From Nitrospira sp. (lineage in GTDB: Bacteria > Nitrospirota > Nitrospiria > Nitrospirales > Nitrospiraceae), in the NCBI GenBank assembly GCA_024998595.1, contig JACOEK010000008.1, forward strand, positions 1 through 64,000: a stretch of 64,000 bases of DNA. The letters are read 5' to 3'. Under the pieces are notes generated by a model that did not search any database, was not told the DNA's origin, and was given only the letters and a program-made list of their open reading frames with translations. The translations under genes were made by a program, and so were the position numbers. Shown piece after piece: positions 46,322-56,670 of the stretch. Numbering within the stretch: position 1 is the first letter of the stretch; every line of letters starts with the position of its first letter.

Positions 46322-47194
46322 ATGAATATGCTGGTAGGGCGAAAGGCACGGGCATGGGTGTTGGGGTTGGCATTGATGGCAGTCGGTGGAGGGGGCGCTC
46401 TTGCCGAGGCGGGAACGACAGACGACCTGATGGACACCACCAAACACCCCGTGTCGGTGACGATGGCGATGCAGGCCGACAGTTTTTTCGGATTCAATCC
46501 ATCCATTTATGGAACCTACGGTTTGACCGACAACATCGCACTCGCCTTTAACTTCACCTATTGGACCATGATCAGCGGCGTCGGTGTGCACGACAATGCG
46601 CCCTGGCTTGAAACGGACGTGGGTCTCAATTTTACGTTTCTCGAAAAACGCCTGTCCGTCACGCCGATGATCGGCTTTGTGCATGGCAGCCTGCTGTCGT
46701 CCCGCGGCGGGTTCTTTCCGAACGGCGGCGGCAGCGTCAATGAGCGAACCACTGCCTTTGAAGGCGCCGTGCCGAACATCATTGCGAACTATATCGACAA
46801 TCGGTTTGAAGGTGAGTTCTACCTGGGCTACTACAAATCAATCCGCAGTGAAGGCGGCAGCGGCGGAGGCGGCGCGATCGGGTGCGCCAACCCGGGCGGC
46901 ACCAACTGTTTGGGCCCGATTCAAGGCGGCGGCCGGGGAACCTGGGATTTCCTGCATTACTGGGTGAGTGCCGGCATGCGCGTGAACAGCATGTGGTCTC
47001 TCGGAGCGCACTATGAGCATTTGCTGACGACGCGTGACAGCAGCGCGCCGGGGGCGGCTCAGGACTACTATCGCTGGATCGGCCCGTACGTTGAAATGAA
47101 ACTGCCGGGGAACATGGCCTTCCGGTTCACGGTCGGTAAAGATCTGACAGACAATCAGGATTTTTATAAGCTCAAGTTCACGAAGACGTTTTAA
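46322..47194 (+). CDS. Outer-membrane beta-barrel protein beside amt
   Basis: A 290-residue protein with a signal peptide (cleavage after ALA, near residue 29) and a pattern of amphipathic strands ending KLKFTKTF, with C-terminal phenylalanine as in outer-membrane barrels. Glycine-rich loop GSGGGGAIGCANPGG. I do not recognise the family with certainty. Lying between nadE and amt, it may be a porin or a structural outer-membrane protein of nitrogen uptake; that is inference. Confidence 0.7.
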   Translation: MNMLVGRKARAWVLGLALMAVGGGGALAEAGTTDDLMDTTKHPVSVTMAMQADSFFGFNPSIYGTYGLTDNIALAFNFTYWTMISGVGVHDNAPWLETDVGLNFTFLEKRLSVTPMIGFVHGSLLSSRGGFFPNGGGSVNERTTAFEGAVPNIIANYIDNRFEGEFYLGYYKSIRSEGGSGGGGAIGCANPGGTNCLGPIQGGGRGTWDFLHYWVSAGMRVNSMWSLGAHYEHLLTTRDSSAPGAAQDYYRWIGPYVEMKLPGNMAFRFTVGKDLTDNQDFYKLKFTKTF

Positions 47195-47205
47195 GCTCCT
47201 GCCTG

Positions 47206-47238
47206 GACCTCCTCCTGAGCAAGGTGAAGGAGGAGGTC
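47206..47238 (+). terminator. Hairpin between OMP gene and amt
   Basis: A perfect 11-bp inverted repeat (47206-47216 with 47228-47238), loop of eleven bases, nine bases after the upstream stop... no T run follows, so it may be a partial terminator or an mRNA stability element reducing read-through into amt. Confidence 0.5.
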
Positions 47239-47271
47239 TCTTGGCATGCAGCGTAGCCGAAGGAGGACAGC

Positions 47272-48985
<1,714 letters not shown>

Positions 48986-48987
48986 GT

Positions 48988-51672
48988 ATGTCGCAGGCGT
49001 TGGACGCGGGTTCCCATATGGTGCACGACGCGGCTCCCATGGCGGTGTCCCAACTGCTGGCTGAACAGCGCCAAGCGATTCAGCAGCGATTGTTGGCCGG
49101 TGCGTCAGGCGATGAGGTGGTCGCAGCCACGACGGATCTGGTTGATGGAGTGATCGTCGGCCGGTATCGGACCGCGGCGCGGACCGGCGGCGAGGCACTC
49201 ACGACGGCAGGCTTTCAGCACTGCTGTCTGGTGGCGATCGGGGGCTACGGTCGGCGGGAATTGGCGCCGCACTCAGACATCGATCTGATGTTCCTCTTTC
49301 ACCAGGATGCGGCAAAGGTGATTCCCGATCTGGTGAAACAAGTGCTGCATCCGCTGTGGGACAGCGGATTTCAGGTCGGCCATAGCGTGCGGACCATTCA
49401 GGACTGTATTGATTTGGGTTTGGCTGATCTGACCGTGCGTACCTCCATGATGGAGGCACGCTTTCTTGCGGGCAGCCCCGAGCTGTTTCAGCAATTTCAT
49501 GCGCGCTATGTGCGAAAGGTCGTATCGAGCGGCTTCGACGGGTATCTCGATCAGAAGGTGGCAGAACGGCAGCGTGAGTACCAGAAGTTCGGCGAGACGG
49601 TGTATCTGTTGGAGCCGAACGTCAAGAAAAGCAAAGGCGGCTTGCGCGATCTGCACCTCTTGCAATGGATTGGATCCGCGCGATTTCAAGCGCCCACCAT
49701 CCGTGAATTATCCGACCGGGGCATTTTGTCCCAGGCGGACTATCGCGCGATCAAGGAAGCTCGTGAGTTCCTGCTGCGGGTCCGTTCATTTCTGCATATT
49801 CGGGCCGGCATGGCGCAGGAAATCCTGACATTTGATGAACAGGTGTGGTTGGCCAAACACTGGGGCTTTGCAGACCAGCCGCATTTGCTCGCAGTCGAGC
49901 AGTTCATGCAGCAATACTATCGGCATACGATGGGGCTGCATGCGGCCTTGATGCGATTTGTCGAGCGCTGTCGCCGCCGATCGCTATGGCAGCGAATCGT
50001 ACGATGGCTGCCGTCTCCTCGAATCGAGCAGTATTTTGCCATCGATGGCGAGGCATTGACCGTGCCGGCGGAACTGCGTTCTCAGGTCCTGGCGCAACCG
50101 GCGTTGCTCCTGACCCTGTTCAATCTGGCCCGATCGCGCAAGCTGAACATCGATCCCTCTCTCCTGGAAGACATTCATCGGCATGCCGAAATTTTGTCCG
50201 CCGAGCAGTTCCACACGCCTGAAACCGGCCGTACCTTTTTGTCAATTCTGGCCGGCCCGGGCACGGCGCAGACATTGGAAGCCATGCATCGCGCGCATTT
50301 GTTGGAGAAGCTTGTGCCGGCCTTCTCGCGCGTGCGGGGCTTGATGCAATTCAATCAGTATCACAAGTACACCGTCGATGAGCACAGTCTGTTGGCCGTG
50401 GCGAAGGCGGAAGCGCTGGCCGATCATGCCGGGGTCCTCGGAGAGGTGTATCGGGAGATCAAGCGGAAAGACCTGCTTCACCTGGCCCTGCTTCTTCACG
50501 ATCTGGGGAAAGGGCATGAAGAGGACCATAGTGAAGTCGGGAAGCGGTTGGCGGAAGAAACCGCCGCGCGCCTGGGGTTCGATGAGCGAGAATCGCGCAC
50601 GCTGGTGATGCTGGTCCATCGGCATCTGTTGATGGCCCACACGGCTTTCCGTCGCGACCCCTATGATGAAAAAGTGCTGTTGCCGTTCGCGCGTGAAGTC
50701 GGCACGCCGGAAGTGTTGCGCAAATTGATGGCCCTGACCGCCGCGGACATCGCCGCAGTCGGGCCCGATGTGCTCACGAAATGGAAAGAGTCCCTTCTGG
50801 TTGAACTGTATCTGCGAGCCATGCAGGAAGTATCCGGCGAGCGCGAGACGGCTGATGAGCCGCAGCGGCTTGCGCGTATTGCGGATGACGTGGTGGCACA
50901 GTCGCCTGGCGATCAGCAGCTCCCGGCCGACAAGGCCTGGATCCGCTCGGAGCTTGAACAGTTCCCATTGCGGTATGCCTATGGCACGAGTCCGCGACGC
51001 ATTGCCGCTCATTTGGGCGCCATTCGACGGCTGCAGGATCGCGGCGTAGTGGTGGAGACCGACTTTAACGCGCCGCTTGGCACGTGTGAATATGCCGTGA
51101 TTGCGCACAATGATCTGATCCCGGGATTGTTTTCGAAGATTGCCGGGGTGATGGCGGCGGGTGGATTACAGATTCTGGACGCGCAGATCGTGACGCGAAA
51201 AGACGGGGTCGTCGTCGATACCTTCCAAGTGGCCGACCCCGATTATCAGGGCGCACCGCCGGCCGATCGGTGCGAATCGATCGGTGCGATTATCGCCGAG
51301 GTGTTGACCGGCCGCCAGTCGATCGAAGCGGTGATGCGGCGCGGCGCCCGGTTGAACATGGGGCGATCATTACCCGCCCATCGGCAACCGGCGGAAGTGC
51401 GCATCGACAATGAGACATCCGACCGGTTTACGATTCTTGATGTTTTTGCGGATGATCGGCAGGGATTGCTGTACATTATCACGAACGCAATTTTTCAATT
51501 GGGCCTGTCGGTCCATGCGTCTCGGATTTCCACCCGGCTCGATCAGGTGGCCGACGTGTTTTACGTGACGGGGATGGATGGCAAAAAGGTGGAAGAGGCC
51601 GGCCGCCTGGAAACGATTCGGGCGTCGATTCTCAACGAGATTGAACTGTTTCTCGGAGCTCATGCGGCGTAA
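48988..51672 (+). CDS. glnD: PII uridylyltransferase/uridylyl-removing enzyme
   Basis: GlnD (894 residues) modifies PII according to glutamine level. The nucleotidyltransferase motif GGYGRRELAPHSDIDL is at 85-100, the HD hydrolase motif LLLHDLGKGHEEDHSEVG near 505-522, and two C-terminal ACT domains are seen (from about 700, and FTILDVFADDRQGLLYIITN near 812). All catalytic motifs are intact, so both activities are likely. Confidence 0.96.
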   Translation: MSQALDAGSHMVHDAAPMAVSQLLAEQRQAIQQRLLAGASGDEVVAATTDLVDGVIVGRYRTAARTGGEALTTAGFQHCCLVAIGGYGRRELAPHSDIDLMFLFHQDAAKVIPDLVKQVLHPLWDSGFQVGHSVRTIQDCIDLGLADLTVRTSMMEARFLAGSPELFQQFHARYVRKVVSSGFDGYLDQKVAERQREYQKFGETVYLLEPNVKKSKGGLRDLHLLQWIGSARFQAPTIRELSDRGILSQADYRAIKEAREFLLRVRSFLHIRAGMAQEILTFDEQVWLAKHWGFADQPHLLAVEQFMQQYYRHTMGLHAALMRFVERCRRRSLWQRIVRWLPSPRIEQYFAIDGEALTVPAELRSQVLAQPALLLTLFNLARSRKLNIDPSLLEDIHRHAEILSAEQFHTPETGRTFLSILAGPGTAQTLEAMHRAHLLEKLVPAFSRVRGLMQFNQYHKYTVDEHSLLAVAKAEALADHAGVLGEVYREIKRKDLLHLALLLHDLGKGHEEDHSEVGKRLAEETAARLGFDERESRTLVMLVHRHLLMAHTAFRRDPYDEKVLLPFAREVGTPEVLRKLMALTAADIAAVGPDVLTKWKESLLVELYLRAMQEVSGERETADEPQRLARIADDVVAQSPGDQQLPADKAWIRSELEQFPLRYAYGTSPRRIAAHLGAIRRLQDRGVVVETDFNAPLGTCEYAVIAHNDLIPGLFSKIAGVMAAGGLQILDAQIVTRKDGVVVDTFQVADPDYQGAPPADRCESIGAIIAEVLTGRQSIEAVMRRGARLNMGRSLPAHRQPAEVRIDNETSDRFTILDVFADDRQGLLYIITNAIFQLGLSVHASRISTRLDQVADVFYVTGMDGKKVEEAGRLETIRASILNEIELFLGAHAA

Positions 51673-51715
51673 GCAACAGGGTAGTTCTTTTATCGGCGGT
51701 TGAAAGGAGGAGGGG

Positions 51716-53125
51716 ATGAACGTTCGTGAGGTGTTAGATTTTGCAAAGAAGAATAAGGTCCAGGTTGTGGACATGAAGTTCGTCGACCTGATCGGCACCT
51801 GGCAGCATTTTACGATTCCTGTCAGTGAGCTGACCGAGGGCCTGTTCAAGGATGGCTCCGGGTTGGATGGGTCCTCGATTCGAGGGTGGAGGGCGATCAA
51901 CAACAGCGACATGCTGCTCGTGCCGGACCCGACAACCGCTTGTATGGATCCCTTTTGCTCCGTGCCCACACTGAGCCTGATCGGGAATGTGGTCGATCCG
52001 ATCACGCGCGAAATGTATGATCGCGATCCGCGGTTCATCGCCCAGAAGGCGGAAAAATATCTCCAGAGCACCAAGATCGGCGATACCTCGTACTGGGGGC
52101 CGGAAGCCGAGTTCTTTATTTTCGACCATGCCCGTTACGATCAGACGAACCACAGCGCCTACTACCACATCGATTCCGACGAAGGCGTGTGGAACATGGG
52201 CCAGGAAGGCGTCAACTTGGGCGGGAAGATCCGCCACAAGGAAGGCTATTTCCCGGTTCCACCAACGGATACGCAGCAGGACATCCGCACGGAAATGATT
52301 TTGGAAATGGAAAAGGCCGGCATCGCGACCGAGAAGCACCACCACGAAGTGGCGACGGCGGGCCAGGCGGAAATCGACATTCGCTTCGACAGTCTGCTGC
52401 GCACTGCCGACAAGATGATGATGTTCAAGTACATCGTCAAGAACGTGGCACGGCGGCACGGCAAGACGGTGACCTTCATGCCGAAGCCAATTTTTGGCGA
52501 CAATGGATCGGGCATGCACACCCACCAGAGCATCTGGAAGGACGGCAAGCCGCTGTTTGCCGGGAAGGAATATGCAGGCGTCTCACAGATGTGTCTGCAC
52601 TATATCGGCGGCATTCTGAAGCATGCGCCCGCGCTGGCAGCCTTCACCAACCCGTCGACCAACTCCTACAAGCGGTTGACGCCGGGATTTGAAGCGCCGG
52701 TGTTGCTGGCCTATTCGAGCCGCAACCGGTCGGCCGGTATTCGTATTCCCATGTACTCCCCGAGCCCGAAGGCGAAGCGGATCGAAGTGCGGTTCCCGGA
52801 CCCCGCCGCCAACCCCTACCTGGCCTTTGCTGCGATGTTGATGGCCGGTCTGGACGGCATCGAGAATAAGATCAATCCTGGAGAGCCGGCTGAAAAGGAT
52901 CTCTACGATCTCGAAGCCAAGGAAGCCGCGAAGATCCGGACCATGCCGGGCAGCCTCGATGAGGCACTCAACCACCTGGAGAAGGACCATCAGTTCCTCC
53001 TCAAGGGCGGGGTGTTCAGTGAGGACCTCATCGAGGCCTGGATCGGGTACAAGCGGACCAAGGAAGTCGATACCATGCGGTTGCGGCCGCATCCGTACGA
53101 GTTTTTCCTGTATTACGACGTGTAG
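51716..53125 (+). CDS. glnA: Glutamine synthetase, type I
   Basis: Makes glutamine from glutamate, ammonia and ATP. 469 residues with DGSSIRGW at 51-58, metal-binding EAEF at 130-133, [20 protein letters not shown] near 255-274 and the adenylylation tyrosine Y397 in [12 protein letters not shown]. That tyrosine and the nearby glnE genes show GSI-beta type regulation. AAAGGAGGAGG precedes the ATG. Confidence 0.98.
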   Translation: MNVREVLDFAKKNKVQVVDMKFVDLIGTWQHFTIPVSELTEGLFKDGSGLDGSSIRGWRAINNSDMLLVPDPTTACMDPFCSVPTLSLIGNVVDPITREMYDRDPRFIAQKAEKYLQSTKIGDTSYWGPEAEFFIFDHARYDQTNHSAYYHIDSDEGVWNMGQEGVNLGGKIRHKEGYFPVPPTDTQQDIRTEMILEMEKAGIATEKHHHEVATAGQAEIDIRFDSLLRTADKMMMFKYIVKNVARRHGKTVTFMPKPIFGDNGSGMHTHQSIWKDGKPLFAGKEYAGVSQMCLHYIGGILKHAPALAAFTNPSTNSYKRLTPGFEAPVLLAYSSRNRSAGIRIPMYSPSPKAKRIEVRFPDPAANPYLAFAAMLMAGLDGIENKINPGEPAEKDLYDLEAKEAAKIRTMPGSLDEALNHLEKDHQFLLKGGVFSEDLIEAWIGYKRTKEVDTMRLRPHPYEFFLYYDV

Positions 53126-53150
53126 CCTGCGGCCTCCTCGTCAAGGGAGC

Positions 53151-53179
53151 TTGACGAATCCGAGAGGCGATGGTATACA
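53151..53179 (+). promoter_or_regulatory. Sigma-70 promoter of the nitrite-channel leader
   Basis: TTGACG at 53151-53156, 17-base spacer, TATACA at 53174-53179 with TGG before the -10 box (extended -10 type). It lies 26 bases after the glnA stop. A start near 53186 is about twelve bases before hairpin P1. Confidence 0.72.
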
Positions 53180-53197
53180 TGCAGTGCGTGGGTGAAA

Positions 53198-53259
53198 TCA
53201 GGCAACGACGCCTGAAGTCGACCTCGCACCACATACAGTACACGGACAATGGCGTCCGT
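53198..53259 (+). promoter_or_regulatory. ANTAR-type antiterminator RNA, leader 4 (first of tandem)
   Basis: P1: TCAGGC/GCCTGA (53198-53203 with 53210-53215), hexaloop AACGAC. P2: ACGGAC/GTCCGT (53242-53247 with 53254-53259), hexaloop AATGGC. Both have A1 and G4. The linker contains CACCACATA, as in leader 1. P2 overlaps the terminator at 53251-53289. Confidence 0.85.
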
Positions 53260-53289
53260 CATTCTTCCAAGAGTGGCGGACGCCTTTTT
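53251..53289 (+). terminator. Intrinsic terminator of leader 4
   Basis: A continuous stem of about 15 pairs (53251-53265 with 53270-53284, two G-U), tetraloop TCCA, followed by five T. It contains the second half of the P2 loop and its 3' strand, so P2 and the terminator exclude each other. Confidence 0.87.
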
Positions 53290-53295
53290 CATTTC

Positions 53296-53367
53296 TGCCG
53301 ACGTTGAAGTCGGCACACTATACATAGACGAGGAATAACACCCTCGCTGAACCGGACAAAGACGTCC
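53296..53367 (+). promoter_or_regulatory. ANTAR-type antiterminator RNA, leader 5 (second of tandem)
   Basis: P1: TGCCGAC/GTCGGCA (53296-53302 with 53309-53315), hexaloop GTTGAA, which has G4 but G instead of A at position 1. P2: GGAC/GTCC (53354-53357 with 53364-53367), hexaloop AAAGAC, with A1 and G4. It follows leader 4 with no gene between, giving two attenuators in series before the nitrite channel. Confidence 0.7.
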
Positions 53368-53402
53368 TCCTCCCCGTTGCGGGATGAGGGCGTCTTTTTT
53401 TT
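53361..53402 (+). terminator. Intrinsic terminator of leader 5
   Basis: Stem 53361-53374 with 53381-53394 (nine pairs, one mismatch, four pairs; six-base loop), followed by eight T (53395-53402). It takes up the P2 loop end and 3' strand. It ends 28 bases before the downstream start codon. Confidence 0.87.
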
Positions 53403-53430
53403 GCTGGCGGATCACCAAAAGGAGAGTCTC

Positions 53431-54261
53431 ATGCACACAGCGGATCATGAGCGGATCGCGGGGGTAGCGGCAAAGAAGTGGGCGTTTTTGGAACAAGCGC
53501 CCGGCGGGTATTTCATCCTGTCGGCCTTGGCAGGGATTTATCTCGGGTTCGGCATTGCGTTGATCTTCAGCCTCGGGGGCCCGTTGGCAGCAGCCGGATC
53601 TCCGGTGGTCAAACTGGTCATGGGCGTGTCGTTCGGTATCGCGTTGACGCTTGTGATTTTTGCCGGATCCGAGCTGTTCACCGGCAACAACCTGATCGGT
53701 GCCATCGGCGGTCTGTCGCGAAGCCTGTCCTGGACGCAAGTCATTCAGCTCAATGCCTGGTCCTGGTTCGGAAATTTAGCCGGATCGATGGGGCTGGCCT
53801 GGTTGATCGTCGAATCAGGTGTGTTTGCGAAGGGGCCGTCGGCAGACCTGATCGAAAAGGTGGCGGCAGTGAAAATGTCTCTCCCGGCCTGGGAGCTGTT
53901 CGTACGGGGGATTCTTTGCAATTGGCTGATTTGCCTGGCCGTGTGGATGACCGGGCGGACGACAAATGATACCGCGAAGATCCTGCTGATTTTCTGGTGC
54001 CTGTTTGCCTTCATCGGCACGGGGTTCGAGCATAGCATCGCGAATCAATCGTTGTTGGGCATGGCGTTGTTCTTGCCCCATGAAACAGCCGTGACCTGGG
54101 CGGCCTTTTGGTACAACCAGCTCTTTGTCGTGCTGGGGAACCTGGTTGGGGGCGGGCTGTTTGTCGGCGGGCTGTACTGGATGGTGAGTCCCTATCGTGT
54201 GGCCGAAGTCCCGGTGGCTTCGGTCTCGCGTCCGGCCACATCGGCGGTGGTCGGGTCGTAA
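53431..54261 (+). CDS. nirC: Formate/nitrite transporter family channel (nitrite)
   Basis: An FNT-family channel (276 residues) with six membrane helices. FAGSELFTGNNLIGAIGG and the TGFEHSIANQSLLGMALF segment are family signatures of the pore. With nirA and cynS downstream, nitrite is the likely substrate. ATG 53431 is behind AAAAGGAGAG; earlier in-frame starts fall inside the terminator of leader 5 and are rejected. Confidence 0.9.
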   Translation: MHTADHERIAGVAAKKWAFLEQAPGGYFILSALAGIYLGFGIALIFSLGGPLAAAGSPVVKLVMGVSFGIALTLVIFAGSELFTGNNLIGAIGGLSRSLSWTQVIQLNAWSWFGNLAGSMGLAWLIVESGVFAKGPSADLIEKVAAVKMSLPAWELFVRGILCNWLICLAVWMTGRTTNDTAKILLIFWCLFAFIGTGFEHSIANQSLLGMALFLPHETAVTWAAFWYNQLFVVLGNLVGGGLFVGGLYWMVSPYRVAEVPVASVSRPATSAVVGS

Positions 54262-54312
54262 GTCAGAGTGGCGAGCGCATCTTTGCAGGCGGATCAATCA
54301 CAGGAGGAGACG

Positions 54313-54753
54313 ATGGAGAAGGAAGCAATGCGAAAGGCGATCAAGGCGCAACGGTTGAAGAAGAAGGTCACGATTGCCGAGGTGGCCAAAAAGGTGGGCA
54401 AGAATCCGACGTTCGTGGCGGCAGCTCTAAACGGCAATCACCGCCTGGTTCCGGCTGATGCGGCGAAGGTCGGAGTGCTGCTGGGCCTGAATAAAGAGCA
54501 GGTCGCTGCCTTGAGCGCATTTCCGGTCCGTGCAGATTTCCCGAATCTGACTGATCCGTTCAAATATCGGCTGATGGAGGTGATCGGGGTGTACGGTGAC
54601 TCAATGCGGGAGATGGCGAATGAAATGTTTGGTGACGGGATCATGAGCGCCATCGATTTTACCCTAGATATGGAAAAAGTCACCGGCAGTCAGGGAGAAG
54701 CTCGCTGCAAAATCACCCTGAACGGCAAGTGGCTCGAGTACAAGACGTTTTAG
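54313..54753 (+). CDS. cynS: Cyanate hydratase (cyanase)
   Basis: Converts cyanate and bicarbonate to ammonia and CO2 (via carbamate). The catalytic residues R86, E89 and S112 keep the spacing of R96, E99 and S122 in the E. coli enzyme (KYRLMEVIGVYGD and FGDGIMSAIDF). The N-terminal helical domain is HTH-like. 146 residues from ATG 54313 behind CAGGAGGAG; upstream in-frame codons have no family counterpart. Confidence 0.97.
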   Translation: MEKEAMRKAIKAQRLKKKVTIAEVAKKVGKNPTFVAAALNGNHRLVPADAAKVGVLLGLNKEQVAALSAFPVRADFPNLTDPFKYRLMEVIGVYGDSMREMANEMFGDGIMSAIDFTLDMEKVTGSQGEARCKITLNGKWLEYKTF

Positions 54754-54766
54754 ACAGATCACTCAA

Positions 54767-54786
54767 AGTGCCGCAGAGCCGGCACT
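54767..54786 (+). other. Hairpin between cynS and the winged-helix gene
   Basis: A perfect 7-bp inverted repeat AGTGCCG/CGGCACT with the six-base loop CAGAGC. The loop lacks A1 and G4, so it is not an ANTAR site, and no T run follows. It could be an mRNA processing or stability element. Confidence 0.4.
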
Positions 54787-54805
54787 CAGACGAAGGGAGG
54801 ACATC

Positions 54806-55003
54806 ATGAAGACGAATGAAGAAACCGCAGTGCTGACGCTTCTCAGGCGGCAGGCGCCCCAGTCATTCGAGCAATTGATGGCCCTCTCCGGTCTGAGCGC
54901 CTCGCAGGTGCTGCTGGTGGTAGATCGATTGAGTCGTGAGGGCTCAGTAGTGTTGAGAAAATCGGGCCTGGACTATTCCGTCGCACTGGGGAGCACGATA
55001 TGA
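54806..55003 (+). CDS. Mini winged-helix protein before nirA
   Basis: A 65-residue protein that looks like an isolated winged helix: VLTLLRRQAPQSFEQLMALS, then GLSASQVLLVVDRLSREGSV and a short wing. It resembles the core of MarR-like regulators but has no dimerisation helices. It overlaps nirA by four bases (ATGA), so the two are probably translated together. It could be a regulator or a partner of NirA. Start ATG 54806 behind AAGGGAGG. Confidence 0.72.
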   Translation: MKTNEETAVLTLLRRQAPQSFEQLMALSGLSASQVLLVVDRLSREGSVVLRKSGLDYSVALGSTI

Positions 55004-56607
55004 ACAAAATTGAGGCCATCAAAGCAGAGCGTGACGGATTAACGGTGCGCGAGATGCTTGGGCATTATGCGCAAGCGGGGTGGGAGTCCATTCCTGAAGA
55101 CGATATTCAACGGCTGAAATGGTACGGGCTGTTCTTGCGGAATCCCACGCCGGGATTCTTCATGTTGCGGGTGCGCATGCCGGGCGGCCAAACCACCTCG
55201 GCTCAGCTGCGAGCGCTGGCGGATATCGCCCTCGCCTACGGCAACGGAGTTATCGATGTGACCACGCGGCAACAAGTGCAACTGCGCCATCTGACGATTG
55301 CTCATGTGCCGGCGGTCTTCGCCAAGCTGGAGGAGGCCGGGCTCACGTCGATGCAAACCGGCATGGACAGCGTGCGCAACGTGATGACCTGTCCGGTCGC
55401 GGGCTTGAATCCCAACGAATTGCTGGATGGAACGGAGATTGTTCGCGCTATTAACAGGGAAGTGCTGGGCAACCCGGCTTATACGAATTTGCCGCGCAAG
55501 TGCAATATCGCAGTGACCGGCTGTACGGACAATTGTCTGCATACGGAGACGCAAGATATTGCGCTGGTGCCCGCCTACCATGATTTGGGGCACGACAAAT
55601 GTTTTGGCTACAACGTGTTGGTCGGGGGCAAGCTGGGCTCCGGCGGATATCGCGTGGCGAGTTCGTTGGATATGTTCGTGAATCCGGCAGAGGCGTTCGA
55701 GGTCTGCCGGACCCTGTTGCACATCTACCGCGATCATGGCCCCCGCGAGAATCGCACCCAAGCACGGTTCGCATTTTTGGTTGAAGCCTGGGGCGAGGCC
55801 CGGCTGAGGCACGAGGTGGAAGTGCGCATGGGCCGCGCCTTACCGTCTGCGGGCGTGGATGCCAGGGCGGCGGGCGAGCGCGATCACATCGGCATTTTCC
55901 GGCAAAAGCAACGCGGCTTGAACTACATCGGCCTCAAAGTATTGGTGGGGCGGATCAAGGCCGCTGATCTCCGCAACATCGCAGCACTGGCAGAGCGGTA
56001 CGGGACGGGCGAGGTACGGCTCTCGCCCGCGCAAGCCTTCGTGATCCCGCACATCAGTGATCGTGTGGTGGGGGAACTGGCGGAGGAGCCGCTCGTGAAG
56101 CAATTTGCCTATAACCCGTCACCACTCTACAAGGGGCTGGTCAGCTGTGTGGGCAGCGACTATTGCAACCTGGCCGTCATTGAAACCAAAAGCCGGGCCG
56201 TGGAGACGGCCCGGGTGCTGGAGCGTAAATTGGGCGAGGGGCTGAAGCCGATCACGTTACATTGGTCCGGTTGCCCTGCCGGTTGCGGCAATCATCTGGT
56301 GGCGGATATCGGGCTTCTCGGCAAGAAAGCGCGCGTCGGCGGCAAAGTGGTCGATGCTGTCGATATCTTTGTAGGCGGTCGTTCCGGGCCTGATCCGAAG
56401 TTGGCGACCAAGATCATGGAGGATGTGCCTTGCGACAAGCTCCCTGCGGTCCTGGAGAACCTCATGCCTTACCATACGCGGGAGAAAATGCATCGCGTGC
56501 GGGGAAAGGCCGCGCCGAAACCGACAGGCTCGGGAAAGCCGGCGCCTTCGGGCAATGAAGCGACTGGAGCCATATCCAGTCTCACGCCTCAACCGTTTCC
56601 GGCCTAG
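55000..56607 (+). CDS. nirA: Ferredoxin-dependent assimilatory nitrite reductase
   Basis: Reduces nitrite to ammonium with six electrons at a sirohaem-4Fe4S centre. The cluster ligands C383-x5-C389 and C425-x3-C429 are in SCVGSDYCNLAV and HWSGCPAGCGNH. N-terminal DVTTRQQVQLRHL matches the sirohaem-side domain. 535 residues with a Pro- and Ser-rich tail. With the nitrite channel it forms the nitrite-assimilation arm of the cluster. Confidence 0.94.
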   Translation: MNKIEAIKAERDGLTVREMLGHYAQAGWESIPEDDIQRLKWYGLFLRNPTPGFFMLRVRMPGGQTTSAQLRALADIALAYGNGVIDVTTRQQVQLRHLTIAHVPAVFAKLEEAGLTSMQTGMDSVRNVMTCPVAGLNPNELLDGTEIVRAINREVLGNPAYTNLPRKCNIAVTGCTDNCLHTETQDIALVPAYHDLGHDKCFGYNVLVGGKLGSGGYRVASSLDMFVNPAEAFEVCRTLLHIYRDHGPRENRTQARFAFLVEAWGEARLRHEVEVRMGRALPSAGVDARAAGERDHIGIFRQKQRGLNYIGLKVLVGRIKAADLRNIAALAERYGTGEVRLSPAQAFVIPHISDRVVGELAEEPLVKQFAYNPSPLYKGLVSCVGSDYCNLAVIETKSRAVETARVLERKLGEGLKPITLHWSGCPAGCGNHLVADIGLLGKKARVGGKVVDAVDIFVGGRSGPDPKLATKIMEDVPCDKLPAVLENLMPYHTREKMHRVRGKAAPKPTGSGKPAPSGNEATGAISSLTPQPFPA

Positions 56608-56670
56608 ACTATGAGACTTGAGCCGATACCGGAGTTGGGTTATTCTCTTGGGCTCAACAAGGGAGGCAGC

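Noticed and set aside
47195-47271. Sigma-54 promoter (TGGCAC-N5-TTGC) before amt or other nitrogen genes
   Set aside because: Candidates such as TGGCATGCAGCG near 47242 lack the -12 GC/TTGC element at the right spacing; I found no convincing site in the nitrogen region despite rpoN being present.
54767-54786. Hairpin with six-base loop after cynS as a sixth ANTAR site
   Set aside because: The loop CAGAGC has neither A1 nor G4, there is no partner hairpin and no terminator.
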